From Hydrogenophaga sp. (lineage in GTDB: Bacteria > Pseudomonadota > Gammaproteobacteria > Burkholderiales > Burkholderiaceae_C): 64,000 nucleotides of DNA. Below, piece after piece: positions 9,085 through 17,246 of this stretch. Both the position numbers and the translations under genes were made by a program. Where the stretch lies: contig NZ_JAHVAB010000059.1 in NCBI RefSeq assembly GCF_019264445.1, positions 46,750-110,749 on the forward strand, written 5' to 3'. The number at the start of each line of letters is the position of its first letter. Positions within the stretch are counted from its first letter, which is position 1. A model generated the notes under the pieces. The model ran no database searches, had not been told where the DNA came from, and saw nothing but the letters and a program-made list of their open reading frames with translations.

Positions 9085-10005
9085 ATGGGCCCTGGCAACC
9101 GACCCCTTGACCTCGAATGGCTGGAAGACTTCCTGGCGCTGGCAGAAAGTGGCAACTTTTCGCGCGCGGCGCAGGCGCGCTTCATTGCCCAGCCCGCGCT
9201 CAGCCGCCACATTCGCTCGCTGGAGGAATGGGTGGGCGTGGCACTGTTTGACCGCAGCGCGCACCCCACGGTGCTCACCCCGGCCGGCCAGCGCTTCAAG
9301 CCACTGCTCGAAGACCTGCTGGCCCGGCTTGAAGCGGCGCGCATCAAGGCGCGCGCCGCGCACGACGAAGCCGCCATCGGCCTGCGCTTTGCGGCCACGC
9401 ACCTGCTTTCGCTGGCGTTCTTTCCCCCCTGGTTCTCCCGCGTGGAGCAGACGCTGGGGCCGCGCACGGTGCAGATGTATTCGAACAACCTGGAGGCCTG
9501 CGAAGACCTGATGCTGCAGCGCAGCGTGCAGTTTTTGCTGTGCTACGGGCACCCCGCCGTGCCGGGGCGGCTGGAAGAGTCGGGTCACCCGATGTACCCG
9601 ATCGGCGACGAGACGCTGCTGCCGGTGGCCGCCGCCGCGCCCGATGGCACACCGGCTTTCCAGCTGGGTGCCGCGGCGGTGGACGAGCTGCCCATCCTTG
9701 CGTACCACGCGTCGTCCGGGCTGGGGCGCATGCTGCAGGCCTGCCTGCGCCCGCTGCTGGGCGGTGACGTGGCGCACCGTACCGTGTTTTCCGCGCACCA
9801 CGCGGTGGTGCTCAAGAGCATGGCGCTGGAAGGCCGGGGCATTGCGTGGCTGCCGCAAAGCCTGATCGCCGCCGAGCTGCAGGGCGGCCAGCTGGTGGTG
9901 GCCGGTGGCAGCGAGTGGGCGCTGCAGATGCAGATCCGGCTGTACCGCCAGCCGGTGGAGATGACGGAGTCGGCCGAAGCGCTGTGGGCGCTGGTGGCGG
10001 CCTGA
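9085..10005 (+). CDS. LysR-family transcriptional regulator (tartrate locus)
   Basis: Encodes 306 residues. The winged helix-turn-helix occupies roughly residues 8-68 (LEWLEDFLALAESGNFSRAA, then SRHIRSLE), followed by a periplasmic-binding-protein-like effector domain. It is divergent from the DapA-family gene across a 108-base spacer, the classic arrangement for a LysR regulator controlling the neighbouring operon. The ATG at 9085 has no clear ribosome site but sits at the normal distance from the HTH. The inducer is probably the substrate or an intermediate of the divergent sugar-acid pathway, by analogy with the family. Confidence 0.9.
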   Translation: MGPGNRPLDLEWLEDFLALAESGNFSRAAQARFIAQPALSRHIRSLEEWVGVALFDRSAHPTVLTPAGQRFKPLLEDLLARLEAARIKARAAHDEAAIGLRFAATHLLSLAFFPPWFSRVEQTLGPRTVQMYSNNLEACEDLMLQRSVQFLLCYGHPAVPGRLEESGHPMYPIGDETLLPVAAAAPDGTPAFQLGAAAVDELPILAYHASSGLGRMLQACLRPLLGGDVAHRTVFSAHHAVVLKSMALEGRGIAWLPQSLIAAELQGGQLVVAGGSEWALQMQIRLYRQPVEMTESAEALWALVAA

Positions 10006-10011
10006 CCCGGT

Positions 10012-10926
10012 TCAGCTGGTCTTGCGCGCTTTCACGGGCACTGCCGGTGCGGCCTCGTCGGGCCGCACGCGCTCGACCATCCAGCGCTGCAGGTCCATCC
10101 ACATCTGCCGCATCTCGGCATCCAGCGGCGTGCGCAGGGCGCTGGGCAGTTCCACCGTCACCACCGGCATGCCCTGGTGCACGCCGCCGTAGTTGCCCAG
10201 GCTGCCGGGGAAGATGCCGACCTGGTCGAGGTAGAGCCGCCCGAGCTGCGGCGGCGGCACGCCGGGGCCGTCGAAGTCGAGCACGCCGTACGGCGCATGG
10301 ATGCTCACGATCAGGTGCGGCTGGAAACGCGCCATCTCATCGTGCAGGTAGCGCGACTCCGGCTCGGACAGCGGCTCCTTGCCGGGCCAGCGGCGCGGGT
10401 CCTTGCGGGTGCGTTGTTCCCAGTAGACCTTGGCGTCGCGGTGCCAGTGGGGCGTGGGAAAGTTGCGGTTGAGGTCCACGCCGTTGGCATTGACGCGCCG
10501 CGCCGGGCGCGACAGCAGGCCGTCGGGGTTGAGCGCAGGAATGAAGCGCCAGTGCGCGTTGGCCGGCGTCTGCACGGCGTGCTGGATCCAGTGCAAGGCC
10601 ACCGACGCCGAGGACAGCTCATCACCATGGATGGCCCCCACCACCAGCACGCGCAAACGGGCCTCGGGCGCCACCACGTCGCGCGCGTAGAGCGTGCGGC
10701 CCTGCACCGAGCGGCCCACGGTGGGCTTGAGCCGGGCGGCCACACACAGCGGGCGCTGGAGGTTGGGCAGGCGGGCGACGAACGCCACACAGGGGTCGGG
10801 CGGTGCGACCGTGCGGTGGTGTGCGGGACCGCGCAACGGGGGGGATGCCTGCGCCTGCGTGCAGGCCAGCGCCAGCAGCGTGGCGATCAGGGGCGAGGCG
10901 AGGCGAAACCAGGGGGCGCAATGCAT
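10012..10926 (-). CDS. M14-family zinc carboxypeptidase/murein peptide amidase-like protein
   Basis: Encodes 304 residues with a probable signal peptide (to about AQA, residue 26), so it is exported. The M14 zinc site is H100-x-x-E103 (IHGDE) with H210 (VSIHAPYG). The substrate-binding arginine lies in DLNRNFP (R154) and the general base is E259 in VTVELP. The size and motif spacing resemble MpaA-like enzymes that trim peptides from murein fragments, but a general carboxypeptidase is possible. It converges with the LysR gene end and is followed on the same strand, upstream, by the pyridine-type operon, with which no functional link is evident. Confidence 0.85.
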   Translation of the reverse strand: MHCAPWFRLASPLIATLLALACTQAQASPPLRGPAHHRTVAPPDPCVAFVARLPNLQRPLCVAARLKPTVGRSVQGRTLYARDVVAPEARLRVLVVGAIHGDELSSASVALHWIQHAVQTPANAHWRFIPALNPDGLLSRPARRVNANGVDLNRNFPTPHWHRDAKVYWEQRTRKDPRRWPGKEPLSEPESRYLHDEMARFQPHLIVSIHAPYGVLDFDGPGVPPPQLGRLYLDQVGIFPGSLGNYGGVHQGMPVVTVELPSALRTPLDAEMRQMWMDLQRWMVERVRPDEAAPAVPVKARKTS

Positions 10927-10964
10927 CGCGGCATTCTAGGCAACGCCTGCGCGCGGCCCTGCTG

Positions 10965-12236
10965 TCACTCGTCGCGCTCGCCGGCCTCGTACAGCGTTTC
11001 GCGGCCCATGCGGTCCACGATGAGCTCGGCCGTCCAGGGCAGCATGAGCGAGCCGCAGCGGCTGTCGCGGTAGAGGCGCTCGAGGGGCAGGTGCTTCATC
11101 ATGCTTTGGCCGCCGCAGGTGCGGATGGCCAGCCGCGCGATGTCGTTGGCGCCTTCCATCACGCTGTGGTGCGCGGCATAGAGGCGCAGCTTTTCGTCTT
11201 TCGACGGGTTGGGCCGGGCCTCGCTGATGGCGCGCACAAACAGGCTCTTCATGCTCTCGAGCTGGATGCGCATCTGCGCCACGGCGATCTGCTTGGTGGG
11301 GTATTGCCTACGCTTGACGGGCGGCTCGCCGGGCACTTCGCCGCGCAGGTATTTCACGGTGAAGTCATACGCCGCCGTGGCCAGGCCCAGGTAGGTGGGC
11401 GCGAGCGTGAAGAACATGGCCGGCCAGGTCTGCGCGCCCTTGAAGTAGATGCCGCGCGGCATGAGCTGCTCGGCATCGCTCACGAACACGTCCTTGAACG
11501 TCAGGTTGCGGCTCACCGTGCCGCGCATGCCCAGCGGGTCCCATTCACCGCTGATGGAGACGCCCTCGCTGCTGGCCGGCACGCTGATGTAGAGCGTGTC
11601 GCGCGCGTCGGGGTGCTCGTCGCCCTTGTCTTCCGTGCAGAGGATGCCGTAGTAATGCGCCGCGCCCGAGAGGCTGGCGAAGATCTTGCGGCCGTTCACG
11701 AGCCAGCCGCCATCGACCTTTTTCGCGGTGGTGCCAAACGGCGCGCGGCCTGCAGCGGCGGCACTGCCCTCGCTGAAGGGTTGGGCGTAGATCGCGCCGT
11801 CGTCGACGATGCGCTGAAAGTGCAGCTCGCGCCGCGCGAGGTGTTCGGCGCGCTGGGCGTCGGTCATGGCAATGCCGTCGGCCAGCACGCCGGTCCACAT
11901 GGTGCTGCAGATGTGCATGTTCCAGGTGAGCGCGGTGGCGCCGCAGAAGCGGCCGATCTCGGCGGCCACCATCATGTAGGTGGCGTAGTCGGCGCCCAGG
12001 CCGCCGTGCGCGGTGGGCACGCAGAGCTTGAGAAAGCCGGCTTCGCGCAGGTCGTCGTAGTTGGCAAACGGGAAGCTGGCTTCGCGGTCCCACTGCGGTG
12101 CGCGCGCGGCAAAGCGGTCGCGGCCCAGGGCGTGCGCGCGGCTGAGCAGTTCGCGCTGCAGCGGCGTGAAGGTCATGTCGCCCACGGCGGGCGTGAAATC
12201 GAGCTGGCTGGTGGTGGCGGGCAGGGGCATGTTCAT
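10965..12236 (-). CDS. Acyl-CoA-dehydrogenase-fold flavoprotein, possibly a monooxygenase
   Basis: Encodes 423 residues with the three-domain acyl-CoA dehydrogenase layout. GAGGAG supports the ATG at 12236. The C-terminal ERLYRDSR helix is conserved, but where dehydrogenases carry the catalytic YEGT glutamate this protein reads MLPWTAE (398-404). The loss of the base suggests a non-dehydrogenase activity such as the flavin monooxygenases of this fold (HsaA, DszC or C2-hydroxylase type). Such enzymes need a separate flavin reductase, and one is encoded divergently at 14225. It is the third gene after a nicX-like dioxygenase and an alpha/beta hydrolase, 19 bases from the latter. The function is inferred. 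Confidence 0.75.
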   Translation of the reverse strand: MNMPLPATTSQLDFTPAVGDMTFTPLQRELLSRAHALGRDRFAARAPQWDREASFPFANYDDLREAGFLKLCVPTAHGGLGADYATYMMVAAEIGRFCGATALTWNMHICSTMWTGVLADGIAMTDAQRAEHLARRELHFQRIVDDGAIYAQPFSEGSAAAAGRAPFGTTAKKVDGGWLVNGRKIFASLSGAAHYYGILCTEDKGDEHPDARDTLYISVPASSEGVSISGEWDPLGMRGTVSRNLTFKDVFVSDAEQLMPRGIYFKGAQTWPAMFFTLAPTYLGLATAAYDFTVKYLRGEVPGEPPVKRRQYPTKQIAVAQMRIQLESMKSLFVRAISEARPNPSKDEKLRLYAAHHSVMEGANDIARLAIRTCGGQSMMKHLPLERLYRDSRCGSLMLPWTAELIVDRMGRETLYEAGERDE

Positions 12237-12255
12237 GGGGTGCTCCTCGGGCGGG

Positions 12256-13068
12256 TCAGTGCGTGTCGCGGGTGCGGTCGGGCGGGGTCTCGCCCAGGAA
12301 GCCGAGCAGCGCCGCGTCGAACTCGTCGGGGGCTTCCAGGTTGGTGAGGTGGCCGATGCCGGGTAGCTCCACATAGCGCGAGCGAGGAATGGCCGCGGCC
12401 ATCTGCTGCATGACCGACGGCGCGGCCACGCGGTCGAACTCACCGCCAATGAGCAGGGTGGGCACGCCGATGCCGGCGAGCGCGGCCTGGCGGTCGAAGG
12501 TGACGAGGCAGTCGAGCGCGCGGCGGTAGGTGGCCGCGGGCACGCCGGCCATGCAGTGCTCGGCCAGCCGCGCGCCTTCGGGCAGCGAGCCCGGGCCCAC
12601 CATCTGCGGCACCAGCTTGCGCGCCACGTCGGCCATGGTCTGACCCGCGTCCAGCGGTGCCGTGCGCTGGGCAATGAACTGCTGCGCCCAGGCGTCGGCG
12701 CTGCGGCCGTCGGTGCGCTTGCCGAAGGCGGCCGAGGTGGCGCTGAGCACCAGCCGGCTCACGCGTCCGGGGTGGCGCGCCACCACCTCCTGCGCCACCA
12801 TGCCGCCCATGCTGTGGCCCACGAGCACCACGTGCTCGCACTGCAGCGCGTCGATGAGGTCGATGCAGCTTTGCGCCAGCCCCTTGAACGTGTAGGGCTC
12901 GATGGGCGCGCTGTGGCCGTAGCCCGGCATGTCCCAGGCCACCGCACGGTAGCCCGCGCCCGCCAGCGTTTCCACCTGCGGCGCAAAGGCCACATGGCCG
13001 CCGCCAATGCCGTGCAGCATCAGCACCGTGGTGGGGCCGCTGCCCAGGGTGGTGAACTTCGGGATCAT
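12256..13068 (-). CDS. Alpha/beta hydrolase, candidate ring-fission product hydrolase
   Basis: Encodes 270 residues. The nucleophile elbow is GHSMGG with S86, the acid is probably D212 (GGEFDR) and the base H240 (GIGHLTN). The oxyanion region HGIGGG is at 19-24. Its ATG overlaps the stop of the nicX-like gene by four bases, indicating translational coupling. In nicotinate and picolinate pathways the enzyme after the dioxygenase is an N-formylmaleamate deformylase of this fold (NicD/PicD). The sequence is not especially NicD-like, and enol-lactonase-like relatives are also possible, so the role comes from position. Confidence 0.8.
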   Translation of the reverse strand: MIPKFTTLGSGPTTVLMLHGIGGGHVAFAPQVETLAGAGYRAVAWDMPGYGHSAPIEPYTFKGLAQSCIDLIDALQCEHVVLVGHSMGGMVAQEVVARHPGRVSRLVLSATSAAFGKRTDGRSADAWAQQFIAQRTAPLDAGQTMADVARKLVPQMVGPGSLPEGARLAEHCMAGVPAATYRRALDCLVTFDRQAALAGIGVPTLLIGGEFDRVAAPSVMQQMAAAIPRSRYVELPGIGHLTNLEAPDEFDAALLGFLGETPPDRTRDTH

Positions 13069-14138
13069 GGGCGCACCACCTGACCGGCATCCACCACCAC
13101 CGCGCCGTCCAGCGTCACGGTGCAGCCACGCAGGGGGAAGTCGAAGTGGCCACGCGTGTGGCGGCCGGCCACCTCGTTGGCGCCGGTGCTGTAGAGGAAG
13201 TTGCCCGCGAAGGCGCGCAGCTCGGTGCCGTTGAAGTCGCGCTTGTCGTAGAGCGCCATGCTGTCCCAGCGAGCAGCGTCGTTCAGGCCGTAGCCCACGT
13301 GGCTCACTGCACAGGCTGGCGGCCGGGCGGCGGTACCGTCCAGCTCGGCCCACGCCGCGTAGTGGCTGCGCAGCAGCTCGGCGTCCACGCCCTGGCCGTC
13401 GATGCGGGTGATGTGGTCGTTTTCAATGGTGAGCGTGATCGCGCGCTCGATGTAGCGCTTGAAGGTGAGGTTCACGTCGCCCTCGGCCAGCACCAGCGTG
13501 CCGTTCACGCTGCCCGCCGCAGGGAACGCCAGCACCAGGCCGCCCGGCCAGTGCGTGAGCGTGCCCGGGCGTGTGGTGGTGCCCCAGTTGCCGCCCACCA
13601 CCGCGCCCTGCAGCGAGATGGAGAGGTCGGTGCCTGCCGCCGAGCGCACGTGCATGGCCTGGGCCGCGCGCACGCGCCGCACATGGTCTTTCACGCGGGC
13701 TTCGGTCGCGTCGTCGGGCAAGAGGCGCACCAGCGCTTCGGGGTGTTCGTTGCTCACGTAGACCACGCGCGGCTGCGTGCTGCCGTTGCCTTGGAGGATG
13801 GCGGGCAGTTCGGGCGCGTGCATCAGCCCTTCGACCGTGCAGTCCACCACCAGCGTGCTGCCGGCGAGCGCGGCGATCACCGGGGCAAGCTGCTGGAGGG
13901 CGTCGCTGGCGCCCGTGGAACGCGACACCGGCTCGCCCGCACTGAACACGGAAGGCAACACCAGCGTGAACGAGCGCACACCGAAGCGGGAAAGCGCCAG
14001 CCGGGCCAGCTCCAGAAGCACGGGGCGGCTCTGGGTTTCACCGAGAATAGCCACCACGTCGCCAGACTGCAGGGCGCAGCGGCGAAACAAGGTCTCGAAG
14101 GCGTCGATCCAGGCGGGTTCGATCCGCTCTTGCAGCAT
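13065..14138 (-). CDS. nicX: 2,5-dihydroxypyridine 5,6-dioxygenase-like (NicX family)
   Basis: Encodes 357 residues, close to the 350 of Pseudomonas putida NicX, with which it shares HVRSAAGTD, the HWPGG region, the EGDVNLTFKRYIERAITL segment and the C-terminal GNFLYSTG block. The Fe(II) ligands reported for NicX as H265, H318 and D320 correspond to H280 (SHVGYG), H331 and D333 (HFD). NicX opens 2,5-dihydroxypyridine to N-formylmaleamate with O2 in the cytoplasm. AAGGAGA supports the start. It is the first gene of a three-gene operon transcribed away from a flavin reductase and MarR gene. The exact substrate could be another hydroxypyridine. Confidence 0.82.
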   Translation of the reverse strand: MLQERIEPAWIDAFETLFRRCALQSGDVVAILGETQSRPVLLELARLALSRFGVRSFTLVLPSVFSAGEPVSRSTGASDALQQLAPVIAALAGSTLVVDCTVEGLMHAPELPAILQGNGSTQPRVVYVSNEHPEALVRLLPDDATEARVKDHVRRVRAAQAMHVRSAAGTDLSISLQGAVVGGNWGTTTRPGTLTHWPGGLVLAFPAAGSVNGTLVLAEGDVNLTFKRYIERAITLTIENDHITRIDGQGVDAELLRSHYAAWAELDGTAARPPACAVSHVGYGLNDAARWDSMALYDKRDFNGTELRAFAGNFLYSTGANEVAGRHTRGHFDFPLRGCTVTLDGAVVVDAGQVVRP

Positions 14139-14187
14139 GGTGTCTCCTTGTCATGGGTCACATCGCGCTGGGTCAGGCGATGAGGCC

Positions 14188-14224
14188 TTGTCATTATTCA
14201 TGAATTTTCATATAAATTCCAACC
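14188..14224. promoter_or_regulatory. Overlapping divergent promoters with MarR-type palindrome
   Basis: On the plus strand TTGTCA (14188-14193) and TATAAA (14211-14216) are separated by 17 bases. On the minus strand TTGGAA (14222-14217) is followed after 18 bases by AATAAT. The perfect palindrome ATTCATGAAT (14196-14205) lies in both spacers, and an interleaved ATGAATTTTCAT dyad covers 14200-14211. A dimeric repressor bound here would block both operons. The neighbouring MarR gene is the obvious candidate, as NicR and PicR are MarR regulators of comparable pathways. Confidence 0.65.
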
Positions 14225-14746
14225 ATGTCCCCAGCCCGATCCGCCGGCCTCCAGGCCCGGCCTCCAGACTTCTCGGCACACGAGTTCCGGGCCACGCTGG
14301 GCATGTTTGCCACGGGTGTCACCATCGTCACCGCGCGCACCGACAGCGGTGACCTCATTGGCCTCACGGCCAACTCCTTCAACTCCGTTTCGCTCTCGCC
14401 ACCGCTGGTGCTCTGGAGCCTGGCGCGCATGGCGGGCTCGATGGCCGCTTTCTCCAACGGCCGCCACTACGCCATCAACGTGCTCGCCGCCGACCAGCAA
14501 GCCCTGGCCGAACGCTTTGCGGCCCGCGACACCGACCGCTGGGCCGGCGTGGGCTTCACCGCCGGCATGAGCGGCGCGCCCCTGCTCGACGGCGTGGCCG
14601 CAAGCTTCGAATGCTTCAACCGCAGTCAGTACGCCGAGGGCGACCACGTCATCTTCGTCGGCGAAGTCGAACGCTGCAGCCGCCGACCCGAAGCCTCCCC
14701 CCTCCTGTTCCACGGCGGCCGCTTCTACACGGAACACCCCTTGTGA
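14225..14746 (+). CDS. HpaC-type flavin reductase
   Basis: Encodes 173 residues of the FMN-binding split-barrel family, with MFATGVTIVTA, TANSFNSVSLSPP and the GDH motif at 139-141 (GDHVIFVGEV). Members reduce FMN or FAD with NAD(P)H and supply it to a partner monooxygenase. The ATG lies only eight bases after the -10 hexamer and no ribosome site is present, so the mRNA may be leaderless. It is divergent from the nicX-like operon and overlaps the MarR gene by GTGA. The probable partner is the acyl-CoA-dehydrogenase-like flavoprotein at 10965, which is inference. Confidence 0.88.
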   Translation: MSPARSAGLQARPPDFSAHEFRATLGMFATGVTIVTARTDSGDLIGLTANSFNSVSLSPPLVLWSLARMAGSMAAFSNGRHYAINVLAADQQALAERFAARDTDRWAGVGFTAGMSGAPLLDGVAASFECFNRSQYAEGDHVIFVGEVERCSRRPEASPLLFHGGRFYTEHPL

Positions 14747-15225
14747 GCACCCGCCCAGCGGCCAAGCGCGGACGCACCGGGCCAGCCGCAGCGGCGGAGC
14801 GTGGGGGCCACTTCGTGAATGATTACTTGGGCTACCTGCTCGGCCAGGCCAACCACGCGCTGTTCAAAGACTTCGACGCCGTGGTGCGCGAGGCCGGGCT
14901 CAGCAGCATCGAGTGGCGCGTGCTCGCCACGCTCAGTGGCCAGCCCCCCATGCCGGTGGGCCAGCTCGCGCATGAGGTGCTGAGCCAGCAACCCACCGTG
15001 ACCAAACTCGTGCAACGCCTGGAAGCGCAAGCCTGGGTGACGCTGCGCGACGACCCGAGCGACCAGCGCCGCACGCTGGTGAGCATCACCGCCACCGGGC
15101 AGAAGAAGGTGACGCCGCTGATCGCCCTGGCCCGCGAGCACGAGGCCGCAGTGCTCGGCGCCTTGAGCGCGACCGAGGTGCAGCGGCTCAAGGACCAGCT
15201 GCGCCGCCTCGCCCAGGGCACCTGA
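14743..15225 (+). CDS. MarR-family transcriptional regulator
   Basis: Encodes 160 residues from a GTG that overlaps the flavin reductase stop (GTGA), so the two are translationally coupled. The winged HTH spans about residues 55-120 (VGQLAHEVLSQQPTVTKLVQRLE and a DDPSDQRRTLVSIT wing). Family regulators of nicotinate (NicR) and picolinate (PicR) degradation repress divergent promoters and release on binding a hydroxypyridine. The palindrome at 14196 is the likely operator, giving autoregulation and control of the nicX-like operon. The ligand is inferred from these parallels. Confidence 0.9.
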   Translation: MSTRPAAKRGRTGPAAAAERGGHFVNDYLGYLLGQANHALFKDFDAVVREAGLSSIEWRVLATLSGQPPMPVGQLAHEVLSQQPTVTKLVQRLEAQAWVTLRDDPSDQRRTLVSITATGQKKVTPLIALAREHEAAVLGALSATEVQRLKDQLRRLAQGT

Positions 15226-15277
15226 GGCGCACGCCCACGCGACAGCCAGGGCATCGGCGCGCGCCGACAATCGCCGC

Positions 15278-16183
15278 ATGACTCCACCGGCTCAACGCAA
15301 GACACACCTCGACTCCCTCGCCATCACGCTGCTCGTGGTGTGCTGCGCCTTCTGGGGTTTCCAGCAGATCCTGATCAAGGACACCGTGGCCGAGGTGCCA
15401 CCGCTGTGGCAGGCCTCGCTGCGCTTCTGGGGTGCGGCGGTGCTGATCTGGCTCTGGAGCCGGGCGCGCGGCGTGCCGCTGTTTGCGCGCGACGGCACGC
15501 TCAAGGCCGGGCTGCTCGCAGGCAGCCTGTTTGCGGGCGAGTTCGCTTTCATCTACCTCGGGCTGCTGCACACCAGTGCCTCGCGCCTCACGGTGTTTCT
15601 GTACACCAGCCCGTTTGTGGTGGCGCTGCTGCTGCCGCGCGTGGTGCCGGGCGAGCGGCTGCGGCGCATCCAGTGGGTGGGCCTGGTGATTGCGTTTGCT
15701 GCCGTGGCGCTGGCGTTCAGCGAAGGCTTCATGCACGGCTCGCCGGTGGCCGGTGCCTGGCTGGGCGATGCCATGGCGCTGGCCGCCGGCACGCTCTGGG
15801 GCCTGACCACGCTCACCATCCGCGCCACCCGGCTCTCGGGCGCCAGCGCCGAAAAAACGCTGTTCTACCAGGTGGCCGTCACGGCGGCGGTGGCGCCGCT
15901 GATCTCGCTGGCGCTGGGCGAGGTGTGGTCGCTCGACTACTCCGCGCGCGCCTGGGGTTCACTGGGCCTGCAGACGGTGGTGGGCGCGTTCGCGAGCTAC
16001 CTCACCTGGATGTGGATGCTGCGGCAGTACCCGGCCACGCAAATGTCGACCTTCACCTTCCTCACGCCGGTCTTTGCGCTGGTGTTTGGCGTGGTGCTGC
16101 TCAGCGAGCCGCTGACCTTGCAGCTGGTGCTCGCACTGATCGGCGTGGCGGTGGGCATCGTGCTGGTGAGCCGGCGCGCCTGA
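15278..16183 (+). CDS. EamA-family (DMT superfamily) membrane transporter
   Basis: Encodes 301 residues made of two EamA repeats with about ten predicted membrane helices, ending in a short basic tail (LVSRRA). Family members export or import small metabolites such as amino acids or drugs across the inner membrane; specificity cannot be read from sequence. The ATG at 15278 lies 52 bases after the MarR gene on the same strand and lacks a clear ribosome site. It might belong to the same transcript as the flavin reductase and MarR genes. The 3' end converges with a LysR gene, leaving only four bases between the stop codons. Confidence 0.88.
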   Translation: MTPPAQRKTHLDSLAITLLVVCCAFWGFQQILIKDTVAEVPPLWQASLRFWGAAVLIWLWSRARGVPLFARDGTLKAGLLAGSLFAGEFAFIYLGLLHTSASRLTVFLYTSPFVVALLLPRVVPGERLRRIQWVGLVIAFAAVALAFSEGFMHGSPVAGAWLGDAMALAAGTLWGLTTLTIRATRLSGASAEKTLFYQVAVTAAVAPLISLALGEVWSLDYSARAWGSLGLQTVVGAFASYLTWMWMLRQYPATQMSTFTFLTPVFALVFGVVLLSEPLTLQLVLALIGVAVGIVLVSRRA

Positions 16184-16187
16184 GGCA

Positions 16188-17126
16188 TCAGGCTCCGCGC
16201 GCCGCAAAGTGCAGCTGCAGCGCCTGCAGCGCGTGACGCACCTTGGCCGGCTGCTCGCTGCGGCGCGGCGTGACGGCAAACACGGCGGCCGGCGCCAGCC
16301 GCCAGTCGGGCAGCACGGGCACGAGCCGGCCCGCGGTCAGGGCCTGTCGCACGTCGTCGCTCATGCCCACGTAGAGCCCCCAGCCCGCCAGTGCCATGGC
16401 CTGCAGCGCCGTCACCTGCGAAGCCAGCAGACGCGGCTCCACGCGCACCTCGAACCGCTCGCCTTCTCGCCCAGCGTCTCGTCCACCCTCTGGACCCTGA
16501 AAGTCCAGCGTGTCCGCCGTGCCGCTGCGCGGTGGCATCCCCAGCCAGTCGTGCCCGGCGAGGTCGCGCGGGTGGCTCGGCCAGCCGCGCTCGGCCAGGT
16601 AGCGCGGGGCCGCGCACAGCTGTCGCTGCAGCTCGCCCAGGCGCCTCGCCACCAGCGATGAGTCGGTGAAGCGGCCCACGCGCAGCGCCAGGTCCACGCG
16701 CTCGGCAATCAGGTCGATCGGGGTGTCGTCCAGCAGGAGGTGCAGGCGCAGGCGCGGATGGCGGCGCAGCGGCTCCAGCGCGGTCGACAGCAGTTCGCCA
16801 AAGCCGATGGGCGCGGCCAGGCGCAGCTCGCCCTCGGGCTCGTCGCGCAGGCGCTCGAGCGCCGCGTCGGCGCTGCGGGCCTGCGCCACCATCGCCGCAC
16901 AGGCCGGGTAGTAGCGCTCGCCCGCCTCGGTGAGCGTGATGCGGCGGGTGGAGCGGTGCAGCAGCACCAGGCCCAGCGCGCCTTCGAGCAGGCGCAGCTG
17001 CTGGCTCACCGCCGACGGCGTGCTGCCCACGCGGCGCGCGGCCGCGCTGATGGAGCCGCTGTCCACGATTTCCGCGAACAGCGCCATGCGCTTGAGTTTG
17101 TCGGTCCAGGCGGCGGCGTCGCTCAT
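16188..17126 (-). CDS. LysR-family regulator of the divergent NAD(P)-binding reductase
   Basis: Encodes 312 residues. The HTH covers about residues 10-70 (MALFAEIVDSGSISAAARR, then SAVSQQLRLLE), and the effector domain has the RVGRFTDSSLVARRLG pattern of the CrgA/AaeR-like subgroup that often controls oxidoreductase genes. It is divergent from an NmrA-like gene across a 120-base spacer that contains a GCTTT-type dyad. The spacing supports regulation of that neighbour. No inducer is predictable. Confidence 0.9.
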   Translation of the reverse strand: MSDAAAWTDKLKRMALFAEIVDSGSISAAARRVGSTPSAVSQQLRLLEGALGLVLLHRSTRRITLTEAGERYYPACAAMVAQARSADAALERLRDEPEGELRLAAPIGFGELLSTALEPLRRHPRLRLHLLLDDTPIDLIAERVDLALRVGRFTDSSLVARRLGELQRQLCAAPRYLAERGWPSHPRDLAGHDWLGMPPRSGTADTLDFQGPEGGRDAGREGERFEVRVEPRLLASQVTALQAMALAGWGLYVGMSDDVRQALTAGRLVPVLPDWRLAPAAVFAVTPRRSEQPAKVRHALQALQLHFAARGA

Positions 17127-17132
17127 TCGTTA

Positions 17133-17153
17133 GCTTTTCTACAAAAAGAAAGC
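17133..17153. promoter_or_regulatory. LysR-type dyad upstream of divergent reductase gene
   Basis: An imperfect inverted repeat reads GCTTTTCT, a short A-rich centre, then AGAAAGC. It begins seven bases upstream of the LysR gene start in the LysR/reductase intergenic region, the usual place for a LysR autoregulatory site. Only dyad symmetry and position support it. Confidence 0.4.
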
Positions 17154-17246
17154 AAATTCTGCCGGCTACCGCCGCCTTTGTGTAGCCATGACACTGAACA
17201 CCTTGCCCAACCCCTTCGTTTTCCAAACCCTCTCAGGAGCCTTGTC

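Noticed and set aside
12256..13068. Firm assignment of the alpha/beta hydrolase as NicD
   Set aside because: Position supports it, but the sequence lacks convincing NicD-specific stretches, so only a generic hydrolase name is used.
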